A stretch of DNA of 64,000 nt from positions 2,232,001 through 2,296,000 of the forward strand of contig CAVRYY010000001.1 in the NCBI GenBank assembly GCA_963725655.1, in the 5' to 3' direction. Positions within the stretch are counted from its first letter, which is position 1, and each line of letters opens with the position of its first letter. The notes beneath the pieces are model-generated. The model was not told the DNA's origin. It saw only the letters and a program-made list of their open reading frames with translations, and did not search any database. A program made the position numbers and the translations under genes. The stretch comes from CAVRXT01 sp963725655. GTDB lineage: Bacteria > Acidobacteriota > Terriglobia > Acidiferrales > UBA7541. Below are positions 16,801 through 24,930 of this stretch, in pieces.

Positions 16801-16945
16801 TTCGCCGGCGACCGATCCGGGCACGGGATTCGTCTGGGAAGGATTTGTGTCCGCGGCGAGCACCGTCACCGTCCGGGTGTGCAACGTGACCGGTGGCGCA
16901 CTCACGCCGACTTCATCCGCATACAACGTACGGGTGATCCAGTAG
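13859..16945 (+). CDS. Large secreted or spike-like protein, probable receptor-binding protein
   Basis: A 1028-residue protein; the start at ATG 13859 lies behind GGAGGAAAG. It begins with a clear signal peptide (basic start, VLVIALLVPLYG core, ending at AWAQ near residue 22), which is odd for a virion protein. Residues 25-110 are a beta-rich carboxypeptidase-regulatory-like module (HPLSNATVTVCVA, DGLGNYHFYAAPGRYQIQFS). From about 440 to 800 the Ser/Gly/Asn-rich repeats suit a parallel beta-helix, as in tail spikes and pectate lyase-like proteins. The C-terminal 80 residues are a compact beta domain. A tail spike or surface-exposed lectin-like protein is the best guess; enzymatic activity is not shown. 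Confidence 0.6.
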   Translation: MRRIVLVIALLVPLYGMPAWAQGSRHDDIVFGPAGHPLSNATVTVCVATATGSPCSPLAQLYTDDTLSVAAPNPLQTDGLGNYHFYAAPGRYQIQFSGAGVQGGVTMPDVILPNDPSSPTFSSVNTSGAISAQAMSLGGNLNVSGNAAVNGSLTVQGGPVPSTAAANTWTGTQVFTNGPYFRSGSPWFDVKAFCASGSQQQTTGTITGGQSSITLASAIDFAACPSGSGQPGEGVTIYHAGPAPTIAAPTAVTVTPVGGTATTTYAYKLVANDFAGGVTAPTAAVTITNGEPLASMTSSVYNNICFTTSAGAESYTMYRSVNGAAYAYLTTFFDSTPASISYCQHDQNNNSVGQTWGTGTSTIPDWGSATVPAGAANDWCQTTIASGAGTASLTLSASCPNSATGAIVKHDDSPAIQAAANACNTTVGGTIYFPLSGNFNMGNVNWPDTRTASRGWIVLDLAGQVTITYPITFGTPVTTGYQQSKIRITGNSGGGSASSSQFPVANNGHINSGFVSPVIRTIYQNATSLAPFVFDHISIYNRGIGGGDGIINEGGNAAGLYINNVDVATSGTALKIGYGGIAGGANGPCTAGGGFGAYVDHSVFTSYFAGDPLTNCDGWTVDVTFGIAYFDTITLVGQGIHTMGSGTTDWNHIYQESGTTLGFLTWDTSGGACAPQCGSNSFRHVELADSLGSGDTYFINTVNGGSTAVGQVQLDNVEGVQTQLVSGTTPITACEIHQNGATSTNLIPGNCQQAVGFINGNLEGFTNGSYLGVPPNYLSGSGLNPFFNLSVGVSSVGGGIGMQSVSGYTGDYLDVFTPASTIVSHTTAANLDSNYIWHASAFQQTSAGSTQLNSLGPLGIFVGGTMTTMSASGTNSALGLQVSGSGDPLFIYDTGSTLQSYFDAGGTLHTAKAITSTLASGTAPFTVASTTAVANLTAQYAQSTQLTGSTSGIGGSSLTAGQCASGTVTISGAATSMSVAVSPATDPGTGFVWEGFVSAASTVTVRVCNVTGGALTPTSSAYNVRVIQ

Positions 16946-17025
16946 TCCGGACCGTCCTGCGCTCCTGGGCGGTACGGGCGCGCGCGCGTTTCCAACAGCT
17001 TCCAGCGTCAAGAGAGGGAACCGCT

Positions 17026-17331
17026 ATGGCAGATTCGCTCCCTGTGGTTACGAACGCCGCGAAGGCGGATGCCAGCAGATCGCCCAGGAGGGCCAAACGA
17101 TTTATGGGACGCGTGGGCATCTGGCTAAAGGGAATCGCTGCGGCCGGGATTTCGGGCGCAGCCAACGGCGTGGTGACCGGCTTCGCCGCAATTGGGATTG
17201 ACCCGAATCACTTCAATCTCGCGGCCGGTCTGGGAAACACCATCGAGATCGGCGGATTGAGCGCAGCGATCAGCGCGGTCCTCGGGGTGGCGCTATATCT
17301 CCGGCAGTCGCCGCTGCCGCCTGGGCAATGA
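17026..17331 (+). CDS. Holin-like small membrane protein
   Basis: A 101-residue protein with ATG 17026 behind AGAGAGGGAA. The first 35 residues are basic and soluble (SPRRAKRFMGR). Two hydrophobic segments follow, at about residues 37-56 and 74-92, with a short polar tail. Holins permeabilise the inner membrane so that the lytic enzyme reaches the wall. Size and topology fit, but no sequence signature proves it, and it lies 8 kb from the transglycosylase gene. Confidence 0.5.
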   Translation: MADSLPVVTNAAKADASRSPRRAKRFMGRVGIWLKGIAAAGISGAANGVVTGFAAIGIDPNHFNLAAGLGNTIEIGGLSAAISAVLGVALYLRQSPLPPGQ

Positions 17332-17422
17332 AGCAGTAAGGTGCAGCTGTAGCGGTAGCGGAGAACTTTCCCTCGCAGGTCACGATTCGCACAGCAGGGT
17401 TTCCATTTCGAGGTGTGATCCG

Positions 17423-18124
17423 ATGCCCGTCATTTCTACTACCGCGTATAGCCCGGCGGAAGACGCGTTGAGCCTGGCGCGATCGATTGTCAACGATGCA
17501 TCCGGACAAGTGTTCACCGACGCGGTGCTCATGCCGTTTCTGAATGCCGCGTACCGAACGCTGCAGCGGGAGCTTGCCGAGAATGGCGTGACCGTGCTGG
17601 TGGCGCAGTTGGACCTGGATCTGCCGCTCACCGACGGCCTGACGCCCACCGAAATCAGCGATACGTCTTCGCCGCAACTGCCCTCCGATTGCCTGGCGCC
17701 GCACACGCTGGCGGAAATGGCGACCGGGACCAGCGATCTTTTTGTGCCCATGGAGAAGATCACCGCGGGATTGCCAAACTTTCAACCGGGCAGTTACTTG
17801 AGAATGTGGGAGTGGCTCGAGGACAAGGTTAACTTGGTCGGGGCGACCCAAGCCATCACGGTGCGGCTGCGGTATGAGAAAGTGCTGCCGGCTTTGTGCG
17901 CCGGCACCGATCCGATTCAGATTCGATCTTCGATTGATCCGCTCGGCTACGGAACCGCCGCGATGGCGGCGCGTTCACGCGGGCAGCGTGCGCTGGCGTC
18001 GGACTTGATGGCCGCGGCGGCGGATGCGACCACCAAGCTGATTGAACGCTACGTCCGGCCGGAACAATACAAAGCACGCCGGCGCAGGCCTTACGGTCTC
18101 AAAAGAGGAATCGCGTATTTGTGA
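17423..18124 (+). CDS. Head-tail connector or adaptor-like protein
   Basis: A 233-residue protein of mostly helical character with a basic end (KARRRRPYGLKRG). The N-terminal helix pair (EDALSLARSIVNDA, DAVLMPFLNAAYRTLQREL) and central LRMWEWLEDKVNLVGA-type segment resemble adaptor proteins that bind below the portal in short-tailed phages. It sits between the holin-like gene and, after an inverted insertion, the nozzle-like gene, the expected connector place. The identity is inferred from pattern and order. Confidence 0.55.
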   Translation: MPVISTTAYSPAEDALSLARSIVNDASGQVFTDAVLMPFLNAAYRTLQRELAENGVTVLVAQLDLDLPLTDGLTPTEISDTSSPQLPSDCLAPHTLAEMATGTSDLFVPMEKITAGLPNFQPGSYLRMWEWLEDKVNLVGATQAITVRLRYEKVLPALCAGTDPIQIRSSIDPLGYGTAAMAARSRGQRALASDLMAAAADATTKLIERYVRPEQYKARRRRPYGLKRGIAYL

Positions 18125-18133
18125 TCGGACGAT

Positions 18134-20164
18134 TTAGTTGGCGGCTGCTTCGACGACCAACGTAAGCGTGACCCCGCGGCTCGCATTTTGAGACTCGCCG
18201 GAAACGGTCAAAGTGTAGGTTCCGGTTGGAGTGGGATCAGGGGCGGTGGAAAGCGTCGTGTTCGCGCCGCAACCGCCCATCAGCAGTGCGAGAGCTCCGA
18301 GCGCGAAGCCAAGCCGACGCGCCCTGGTGCGGCCAAGATTCCAACCGAACGGACTTCGCTTTTCGACGATCCAGTCCGCAACCAGAATTAGTCCCAGCAG
18401 TCCGAGCACCATTAGCCCGATCGGGCGCGAAGGGAATTGGGCCGCAGGTGGAGTAACTGACGTAGTCTTCTCGGTAGTCGTGAAAGTGGCGGTGAAAGGT
18501 TGAGGCGCGCCATGCGCAGTGGGCCAGCTCAGTGTGGCAGGCGTGAGCGTGCAGGTGCTGCTGGTGGGGAGAGGGGCGGGGCAGACCAGCACTACGGTGC
18601 CCGTGAAAGTTTGATCGGGAGCTACTGTTAGTTTGAAAGTGCCGCTTCCACCTTGCCGGATAGTCAACGTGGTGAGCGCTCCCGCCGGTGTCGAAACCTG
18701 AAAATCGTCGCCAAAGCCGGTCAACGCAGCGGTCTGCGGGCTCGATGGATCGGAATCGGTAACCTGAAGCGTGGCCGAGCGCGCACCCACTTGGGTGGGA
18801 GTGAAGGTGACGTTGATGTTGCAGGTCGCGCTGATGGCCAAGGACGATCCGCAAGTATTGGTTTGCGAGAAATCGAGCGGATCCGCGCCGGCTATCGAAA
18901 CGGTCAGTCCGGCGAGCGTCGCGGTGGAACTGTTGGTGAGGCTGAAGGAATGAACGAAACTATCTCCCCCGGTGGCCACGTAGCTAAAGCTACCGGCCGA
19001 TGCGGGGCCCAGAGTCACGGTGGTCGATTGCTCGGGTTCGCCGATCTCCAGAACCTCACGGATCGCGTGATTGCCCGCGTCGGAGAGAAAAAGGTCGCCG
19101 CTTCGATCGAATGCCAGATCCGCCGGAGAATGGAATGCCGCCCGCAAGGCGGCCGCGCCGTCGCCCGAATATCCTGCGGCGCCGGTTCCGGCAACCACGG
19201 CAACGGCGCCCGACTGAATGTCAAACTGCTGGATGGTATTCGCGGAAGAGTCCGCGACGTAGATGTTTCCGGCGCCATCCACAGCGAGGCCCGAGGGAGC
19301 GGACGTGCTCAACAGCGTACGGATGGAGCTTCCGTTTGCCATTCCGTTTGCTGACGAATCGATTTCAAATACTTTACCCGCGGCGAGCGAAGCCACATAG
19401 ACCTTGGTGCCGGCCGCGTTAACGGCGATCGCTCCCGGGGAGATCACATGCGCGAGCATCGAGATGGTGTTGTTGCGATAAGCCAAAATCGAATTTGAGT
19501 GGACGTCCGCAATGTACAAATTACCGGACGCGTCCATCGCCAGCGCCGTCGGCGCGACCAGTTCGATGTCCGACGCGCCCGCCCACCTGCCTACCAGGCT
19601 GCGCGTGATCATGGGCTCGCTGGTCTCGGGGCCAGCGATGGTACGAATGGTGGAGTTTTGGGTGTCGGCGACGAATAGGGTGCCGTCAGCCGCTACCACA
19701 ATCCCGCTGTGGGGCGGTGCCAGCGCCGAAGCAGAAGATACGCCAAGGCTCGCATCCGCATTGACTAGGGTGAGGCTGGATAGCTCGAACTCTGCATCCG
19801 CGGCCAGGCCGCCGTCACCCAGGAAGCCGAATGCGCCGGTGCCGGCGAAATGGGCCGCCTTTTGCCCGGGAACAATGGAAAAAATACGGTCGGAAAGTTC
19901 TCCAGCAACTGCCGCCGTGCCGCCCTCGGAGCCGCCAGCAGCCGATCGGCTCACCGCGAAGTAGACGCGGTCATCATGCCCCGCAGCGATGCTGACGGAT
20001 GAGGGGCCTGCCGCTGCAATTCGGTTCTGGATGGTTCGTACGGTGCCGCGCAAGTTGTCGGCACCGTCAGAGGCCTTCTTGGAACTGGTTTGTGCTGTGC
20101 CTGATAGCGTGATCGATAAGAGCACTACGCTGCCCAATAGGGCAGCGGCAAGCTTACGGTACAA
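18134..20164 (-). CDS. Secreted NHL-repeat protein, reversed cargo gene in the phage island
   Basis: A 676-residue protein on the strand opposite to all other island genes. The TTG start (20162-20164) has AGGAG seven bases upstream. It has a signal peptide (KLAAALLGSVVLLSITLS), six-bladed NHL-type repeats over residues 60-370 (for example GLAVDGAGNIYVADSSANTI), an ASPM-SPD2-Hydin-like beta domain (about 400-490), an Ig-like segment, and a C-terminal hydrophobic segment. A second hydrophobic stretch ends in MGGCG, which looks like a lipobox but is internal. Such proteins are common host surface proteins in Acidobacteriota. It lies between connector and nozzle genes with only 9 bp to the former, so it looks like an inserted cargo (moron) gene. 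Function is unknown. Confidence 0.8.
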   Translation of the reverse strand: MYRKLAAALLGSVVLLSITLSGTAQTSSKKASDGADNLRGTVRTIQNRIAAAGPSSVSIAAGHDDRVYFAVSRSAAGGSEGGTAAVAGELSDRIFSIVPGQKAAHFAGTGAFGFLGDGGLAADAEFELSSLTLVNADASLGVSSASALAPPHSGIVVAADGTLFVADTQNSTIRTIAGPETSEPMITRSLVGRWAGASDIELVAPTALAMDASGNLYIADVHSNSILAYRNNTISMLAHVISPGAIAVNAAGTKVYVASLAAGKVFEIDSSANGMANGSSIRTLLSTSAPSGLAVDGAGNIYVADSSANTIQQFDIQSGAVAVVAGTGAAGYSGDGAAALRAAFHSPADLAFDRSGDLFLSDAGNHAIREVLEIGEPEQSTTVTLGPASAGSFSYVATGGDSFVHSFSLTNSSTATLAGLTVSIAGADPLDFSQTNTCGSSLAISATCNINVTFTPTQVGARSATLQVTDSDPSSPQTAALTGFGDDFQVSTPAGALTTLTIRQGGSGTFKLTVAPDQTFTGTVVLVCPAPLPTSSTCTLTPATLSWPTAHGAPQPFTATFTTTEKTTSVTPPAAQFPSRPIGLMVLGLLGLILVADWIVEKRSPFGWNLGRTRARRLGFALGALALLMGGCGANTTLSTAPDPTPTGTYTLTVSGESQNASRGVTLTLVVEAAAN

Positions 20165-20310
20165 GAGGGTCTCCTAATACGCCCGGCGGCAACATTTCGC
20201 CCATCGCTATGATTCGATAGCCGCGATCAAGGTTGTGTATCGAAAACACGTCATGATATCAGGTTTCCCGGCCGGGCCGAAACCGGCGCCGGGCGTTCAC
20301 AATCAATCCC

Positions 20311-20328
20311 GGGGCCTAATTCGGCCCC
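20311..20328. repeat. GC hairpin upstream of nozzle-like gene
   Basis: GGGGCC-TAATTC-GGCCCC is a perfect 6-bp inverted repeat 20 bp before the GTG start of the next gene. No T-run follows, so it is unlikely to be a terminator. It may mark a regulatory or RNA structure in the leader of the nozzle-like gene. Confidence 0.4.
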
Positions 20329-20347
20329 ATTCGTTCGAGAGAATACC

Positions 20348-22717
20348 GTGTCCATCGAAAGCTTTTCCCCCATTCCGCTGGTAACTTTCGGATCGTGGCT
20401 CACTTTGCTCGATCCGTCGGACGTTCCGCCCGGGATGTCGCCGAATCTCAGTGACGTCGAGTTCTTCCCGGGCGGGGTCCGGACTCGATCCGGACTTGTT
20501 TCCCAATACTCGCCGCTCGCCGGATCGCCTGCGGTGAACGGCCTCAAGACGTATGTCACCCAGAACCTGAAGCAGACGCTTCTGGCCTTCGATGCCCTTG
20601 GAAATTTGTGGCAGGAGCAAACCCCGGGGACGCTGTCGCTCATTTCGTCCTCGTTGGCGCCCGCGCTGCTAATGGCCTCCACCACTCTCTTCGGACGCGA
20701 ATACATTGCGCTCTCCGACGGCCAGATCGGCCAGGACCTGCCCCGCCAGTTCGACGCCACGAATCTGGACCGCGTCAGTCAAGTGGGGCCGGGGGAAGGG
20801 CCGGCCGTTGCCGACTCGACCGACCCGGGCAGCATCTCCGCGGGCGTTCATCAATGTGTGGTGGTGTTCGTCACTCGCCAGGACTACTGGACGGTCCCTT
20901 CGCCTGCGGCATCCTGGACCGCCGCCGGCAATCAAAAAGCAAGCGTCACGAATATTCCGACCGGCCCATCGAATGTCACCCAGCGGATACTGGGGTTCAC
21001 CGCGGCCGGCGGCACGGACTTTTTCAGCGTCCCGGCCTCGATGGTCATCAATGACAACACCACGACGTCGATCGAGGTCGACTTCAGCGATTCGATTTTG
21101 CTTTCGGGCACTAGCTTCACTGACCTTTTCGGTCAAATCGAACTCCCCAACCAGGCCGGCGCGATCGACTACAACTCGCGCCTATTTTGGTGGGGAGAGC
21201 GCGCGGAAATGCCCAACTGGAGAAATTTGACGTTTGACGGTGGTTGGGATTCTTCCGGTAACGGCCGGCCGTTGGGATGGACGCTGGATCCCACGTTTGG
21301 AGCGGGCGCCAGCAGGGAATCGGCCGACGTGGTGTGGGGCGACGCGTTTCGCGTGACGGCAGATGGCGTCACCGCTACCCGCGGCCTGATTTCCCAAATT
21401 GCCGTCACCGACGCGGATGGAAACCCGCTGCTAGCCCGCAACACGGATTATTCGGTGCGCGCGCGAATCAAACGCAGCTCTGGGCTGTCGCAAGGAATCC
21501 TGCGAATCAATTGTTTCAGCGCTACGCTAGGCGCCATCGGTGGGGGCATGGCCGTCAGCGCCACGGAGGCATCCACCGAATACGTTGAGTTCCTTTCCGA
21601 CCTGATGACGCCTCAGGCCACGATTCCGTCCGATCTGATCCTTCGGGTCTACGCGGACACCGTTCCCGCGCCTTCGGGCGAGTCTTTTCTGATCGACCAA
21701 ATCGAGATATTCCTTACCAACGCGGCACAGAATTCTTCGATCGTCCGCGCATCCCGAGCGGACGACCCGGAAAGTTACGACGGCGTGACCGGCCTGCTGG
21801 AAATTGCGTCCAATAATGGTCAGGCCATACGCTGTGCGTTCAAGCTGCGCAATCTCCTCTATTTCGTGAAGGAACGCAGCCTGTATGTTACCGCCGATGA
21901 CGGCGTCGATGAGCCGGCACTGTGGTCGATCGAAGAGGTTTCCAATCAAGTGGGGACATCGTCGGTGCACGGCGTCGGTTTTGGGGAAGAATGGGTGGTG
22001 ATTGCCGGACGCGCTGGGCTGTACTTTTTCGATGGTGGCACGCCGCAAAAGTTGTCGCAGGAAATCCAGCCCACGTGGGACTCGATCAACTGGCAATACG
22101 GGGACGCTCTGTGGGTGAACGTCGACACCCAGCAAAAGAGAATCCTCGTAGGAGTCCCGCTAGGAGCGGACACCGTTCCGTCCCATATCTTGGTGCTCGA
22201 CTACACCCAAGGTATGCAGGACCCATTGAGTTCAGCGGCGGCGCGAAAGTGGGCGCCATGGTCGGTAGCCGCAAATTGTTGCGGACTGATTGAGCGCCCG
22301 ACAGGTGTGGGGCAAATATTTCTGGGCAATAGTGTTGGCAACGGGAAAATCTACGGCCTCACCAAGGGGCAGTACTCCGACGATGGCGCTGCGATCAACT
22401 CTTACTACTCCACCGCATTCCTCTCGCGAACCGGTGCTTCGGCGCGCGACCTGTTCGGCTACTTGACCTCCTACGTGCAAGGTTCCGGCTCGCTGGCGAT
22501 TTCCGCCAGCCTTCCGGGTGGCGTCACTTCTGTTAGCTTGGGCAGCTGGCCGCTCGCCGCACCCGCCACAGAGGATATGGAAGCATATTCAAATGTTGTG
22601 GCAGAGCGCGTCAGCTATCAATTTGGAACGAATGCTCCGGGTAGTTGGTTTTCGGTGACGAAGTTCGTGCCGTGGGCGAAACCAGATCCGTGGTCGCCGG
22701 TCCGCGGGCACAACTGA
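20348..22717 (+). CDS. Tail nozzle or hub-like structural protein
   Basis: A 789-residue protein starting at GTG 20348. The N-terminal NLSDVEFFPGGVRTRSG motif and the long beta-rich body (many 25-40 residue strands with Gly-Asp turns) are like the large nozzle or hub proteins that close the tail tube of short-tailed phages. There is no signal peptide. It is the first gene after the reversed NHL gene. An alternative is a distal tail protein. No single diagnostic motif is visible, so the call relies on size, composition and order. Confidence 0.55.
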   Translation: MSIESFSPIPLVTFGSWLTLLDPSDVPPGMSPNLSDVEFFPGGVRTRSGLVSQYSPLAGSPAVNGLKTYVTQNLKQTLLAFDALGNLWQEQTPGTLSLISSSLAPALLMASTTLFGREYIALSDGQIGQDLPRQFDATNLDRVSQVGPGEGPAVADSTDPGSISAGVHQCVVVFVTRQDYWTVPSPAASWTAAGNQKASVTNIPTGPSNVTQRILGFTAAGGTDFFSVPASMVINDNTTTSIEVDFSDSILLSGTSFTDLFGQIELPNQAGAIDYNSRLFWWGERAEMPNWRNLTFDGGWDSSGNGRPLGWTLDPTFGAGASRESADVVWGDAFRVTADGVTATRGLISQIAVTDADGNPLLARNTDYSVRARIKRSSGLSQGILRINCFSATLGAIGGGMAVSATEASTEYVEFLSDLMTPQATIPSDLILRVYADTVPAPSGESFLIDQIEIFLTNAAQNSSIVRASRADDPESYDGVTGLLEIASNNGQAIRCAFKLRNLLYFVKERSLYVTADDGVDEPALWSIEEVSNQVGTSSVHGVGFGEEWVVIAGRAGLYFFDGGTPQKLSQEIQPTWDSINWQYGDALWVNVDTQQKRILVGVPLGADTVPSHILVLDYTQGMQDPLSSAAARKWAPWSVAANCCGLIERPTGVGQIFLGNSVGNGKIYGLTKGQYSDDGAAINSYYSTAFLSRTGASARDLFGYLTSYVQGSGSLAISASLPGGVTSVSLGSWPLAAPATEDMEAYSNVVAERVSYQFGTNAPGSWFSVTKFVPWAKPDPWSPVRGHN

Positions 22718-22836
22718 GCCATCTTCAGAGCCGCACGGATACTGGCTTCATTAATCGAATTGTTGTTGGAAAATCGCGGCCCTGTCGGTACACGCTAAGG
22801 ACCACTAAAAACAAATCGACCGTCGTACCTTGCCCA

Positions 22837-23880
22837 ATGACCCTGACCATTCCTCAAATCGAAGCTTTGCGGAGCTCCAACCCGCACTTGTACGAAGCAC
22901 TGAAACAAGTCGTCTCCGGAGTGAACGGGATCGGAACGAAGACCAAAATTAATTTGGATTCCGGAATTGATGACGGATCCACTTACGCGCGCGTCCAGGT
23001 CTCCGCGCTTACCGGCGGTCAAGTGGATCCATCCAGGCCAGGCGTCTTGATGAAAGGCTCGGTGCCGCCGACCTGGAACAATTCGTTCACCTATGCATCC
23101 ACTCCGACCACCATCACCTGGTCATGGACCTCGCTGACCATTTCTCGCGCCGATTCGACGACCACGCCGATTCCGAATGGTTCACTCGCGGTCACCGGCC
23201 TCTCGGCAGGGACCTCGTACTATTTTTACCCCTACTGGGACGATGTGGCCAACGCGCTGGGCTGGGTTGGGGCGGGCTCGGGTACGCCCGCAAACGCGCA
23301 GACCGCCAGAACCAATTCCGCGGCCCAGCAGCAGTCGCTGCAACGACGCATCCCTCTTAGTCAGGGAGCGATGCTGGCTGCGACGACTACCTCGGGCTCC
23401 GGCGGAGGTTCTGGGGGCGGCAGCGGCAGTTGCCTGCGCGCCGGGATGGTGGTGCTGTGCCGCGAACGCGGGACCGTCCCCATCGAAAGTTGTAACGTGG
23501 GCGAGCATCTTCTGTGCCCACCGCCGACGGGCGTCAGGATTTGCGCAAACAATCCGGACGTCAGGATCTGGACGCGGATCGTACGCACCCAGGTTCTGCC
23601 CGCGGAAGTGTTCATCCGGCTGCACCTTTCGAATGAAGAAACTCTCGACGTCACGCCGCACCATATTTTTACATTGGGAGATGATTCTCCGTTGCGTGCA
23701 GAACGCTTGTGCCTGAGCGATATCCTGATCGGCAGATTTTCCCGGCTCACCCTGCGAAAAATCGAAGTCATCCTCGAGCGGGGGCACAAGGTGACCGTCA
23801 GTTGCGCCCCGTGCCATGAGTTTTTTGCGGGACGGACCACCGCGTCGGTGCTCACGCACAACTGGACGTTTTCGTCTTAA
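22837..23880 (+). CDS. Phage protein with C-terminal Hint (hedgehog/intein-like) domain
   Basis: A 347-residue protein starting at ATG 22837; the open frame reaches further up but overlaps the previous gene and has no good start. Residues 1-60 are soluble and 60-160 are fibronectin-III-like beta (SLAVTGLSAGTSYYFYPYW). A flexible GSGGGSGGGSGS linker follows, and Cys199 begins a Hint module. That module has block A CLRAGMVVLCRERGTVPI, block B with VTPHHIF (the TxxH position), block F near HEFFAG, and terminal His-Asn at residues 341-342. The residue after Asn is Trp, not Ser, Thr or Cys, and only five residues follow. N-terminal thioester chemistry with cleavage or ligation is therefore possible, but normal splicing is not expected. 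Family assignment is by motif; activity is inference. Confidence 0.7.
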   Translation: MTLTIPQIEALRSSNPHLYEALKQVVSGVNGIGTKTKINLDSGIDDGSTYARVQVSALTGGQVDPSRPGVLMKGSVPPTWNNSFTYASTPTTITWSWTSLTISRADSTTTPIPNGSLAVTGLSAGTSYYFYPYWDDVANALGWVGAGSGTPANAQTARTNSAAQQQSLQRRIPLSQGAMLAATTTSGSGGGSGGGSGSCLRAGMVVLCRERGTVPIESCNVGEHLLCPPPTGVRICANNPDVRIWTRIVRTQVLPAEVFIRLHLSNEETLDVTPHHIFTLGDDSPLRAERLCLSDILIGRFSRLTLRKIEVILERGHKVTVSCAPCHEFFAGRTTASVLTHNWTFSS

Positions 23881-23967
23881 CCTGCTGGTCAAAGGCCGCA
23901 ATATTTGCGTCAGTCGCGAACGTTTAATTGATCGCGTCGAATCTGTGCGTGACCGGGAGCTCTTCTC

Positions 23968-24369
23968 TTGACAGGCCGAACCTACTATCTGACGACCATG
24001 GAACTCTGGCAATCCAATGCCGCTCGCTTCGTCAACTCGCATTACGTTCACGTGGACGGAACAGCGGTGGGTGATGCGCCCCCGAGCGAAGCGGAAACCA
24101 TTCCGGCGGAAACGCACGCGGAACATCCAGTGCAGAACGCGCAAGCATCGCCGTCCATCCTGGTCGTCGTGGATGCCGACGAAGGTACGCACAATGATCT
24201 CGAGCGTTCCGGGTGGCTGCCCCTTCCGCATCCACTTTCTTTGAAACCCATTCCGCCAAGTTCCTACTCTGCACTGGCGGGGCGGGGAATTGCGCCGAGC
24301 GCGACAACTCTCGACGTCGCCGAGGCGCTGGCTCAAGTGCATCCACTCTTGCGGCACCGGATCTTTTGA
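23968..24369 (+). CDS. Phage hypothetical protein
   Basis: A 133-residue protein starting at TTG 23968 (GGGAGC seven bases upstream); an ATG at 23998 is the alternative. The first 40 residues look like a compact fold (YYLTTMELWQSNAARFVNSHYVHVDG). Then comes a Pro/Glu-rich linker, and the end has a short helix (TLDVAEALAQVHPLLRHRIF). It was not recognised. It sits between the Hint protein and the GNAT-like gene. Confidence 0.45.
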   Translation: MTGRTYYLTTMELWQSNAARFVNSHYVHVDGTAVGDAPPSEAETIPAETHAEHPVQNAQASPSILVVVDADEGTHNDLERSGWLPLPHPLSLKPIPPSSYSALAGRGIAPSATTLDVAEALAQVHPLLRHRIF

Positions 24370-24441
24370 GCGCTTCGCAACCGGTGAGCAACCGCCAGTC
24401 GTTCTGCAGATTCAGCCACGAGCGCAATCAGGGAAAGCCAC

Positions 24442-24870
24442 ATGCGAATTCGTGAATTCCAGGAAAGAGACATGGCCGCTCTCACCGCCATGCACTCTCA
24501 ACAGGGATTTGAATATCCACTCCCCGAACTGACCAACCCTCTGTTCGTTTCTAAGTTGGTTCTCGAGGACGACGGCGACACCGCCAGTGACAGCGACGCC
24601 GACCCTTCCAGGCCGATTGTGATGGCTTCGCTTATCAGACTAACGAGCGAGGCGTATCTGCTCGCGGATCCCACAAAAGGGACGCCTCGAGATCGCTACC
24701 TGCGCATGCTGATGCTGCAGCGGGCGGGTACTCTGGATCTACAACGCAGGGGACTCGAAGACGTTCACGCCTGGCTGCCGCCGCGGATCGCTCGGCGCTT
24801 CGGCCGCCGGCTCACGGACTTGGGATGGGTGCGCGACGACCATTGGGTTCCGTACAGCCTCAAGCTGTAG
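24442..24870 (+). CDS. GNAT-like acetyltransferase-fold phage protein
   Basis: A 142-residue protein with the start of the GNAT fold: IREFQERDMAALTAMHSQQG (beta1-alpha1), then a strand near VMASLIRLTSEAYLLAD and a C-terminal helix-strand (RRFGRRLTDLGWVRDDHW). The usual acetyl-CoA loop Q/RxxGxG/A is not clear, so it may be a degenerate relative without enzyme activity. ATG 24442 follows GGGAAAGCC. The function in the island is unknown. Family call from fold pattern, moderate. Confidence 0.5.
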   Translation: MRIREFQERDMAALTAMHSQQGFEYPLPELTNPLFVSKLVLEDDGDTASDSDADPSRPIVMASLIRLTSEAYLLADPTKGTPRDRYLRMLMLQRAGTLDLQRRGLEDVHAWLPPRIARRFGRRLTDLGWVRDDHWVPYSLKL

Positions 24871-24930
24871 CGCCAGAGTCCACGTCCATTTCAGGGAAAT
24901 TATTCGCAATCGCATTGCGGGAGGACTCAC

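Noticed and set aside
18653..19354. Plus-strand ORF of 233 codons inside the NHL gene
   Set aside because: It is antisense to a gene with signal peptide and repeats, and has no ribosome site.
20311..20328. Terminator upstream of the nozzle gene
   Set aside because: The hairpin has no T-run in either direction.
22645..22836. N-terminal extension of the Hint-domain protein
   Set aside because: It would overlap the end of the previous gene, and the added sequence is not protein-like.
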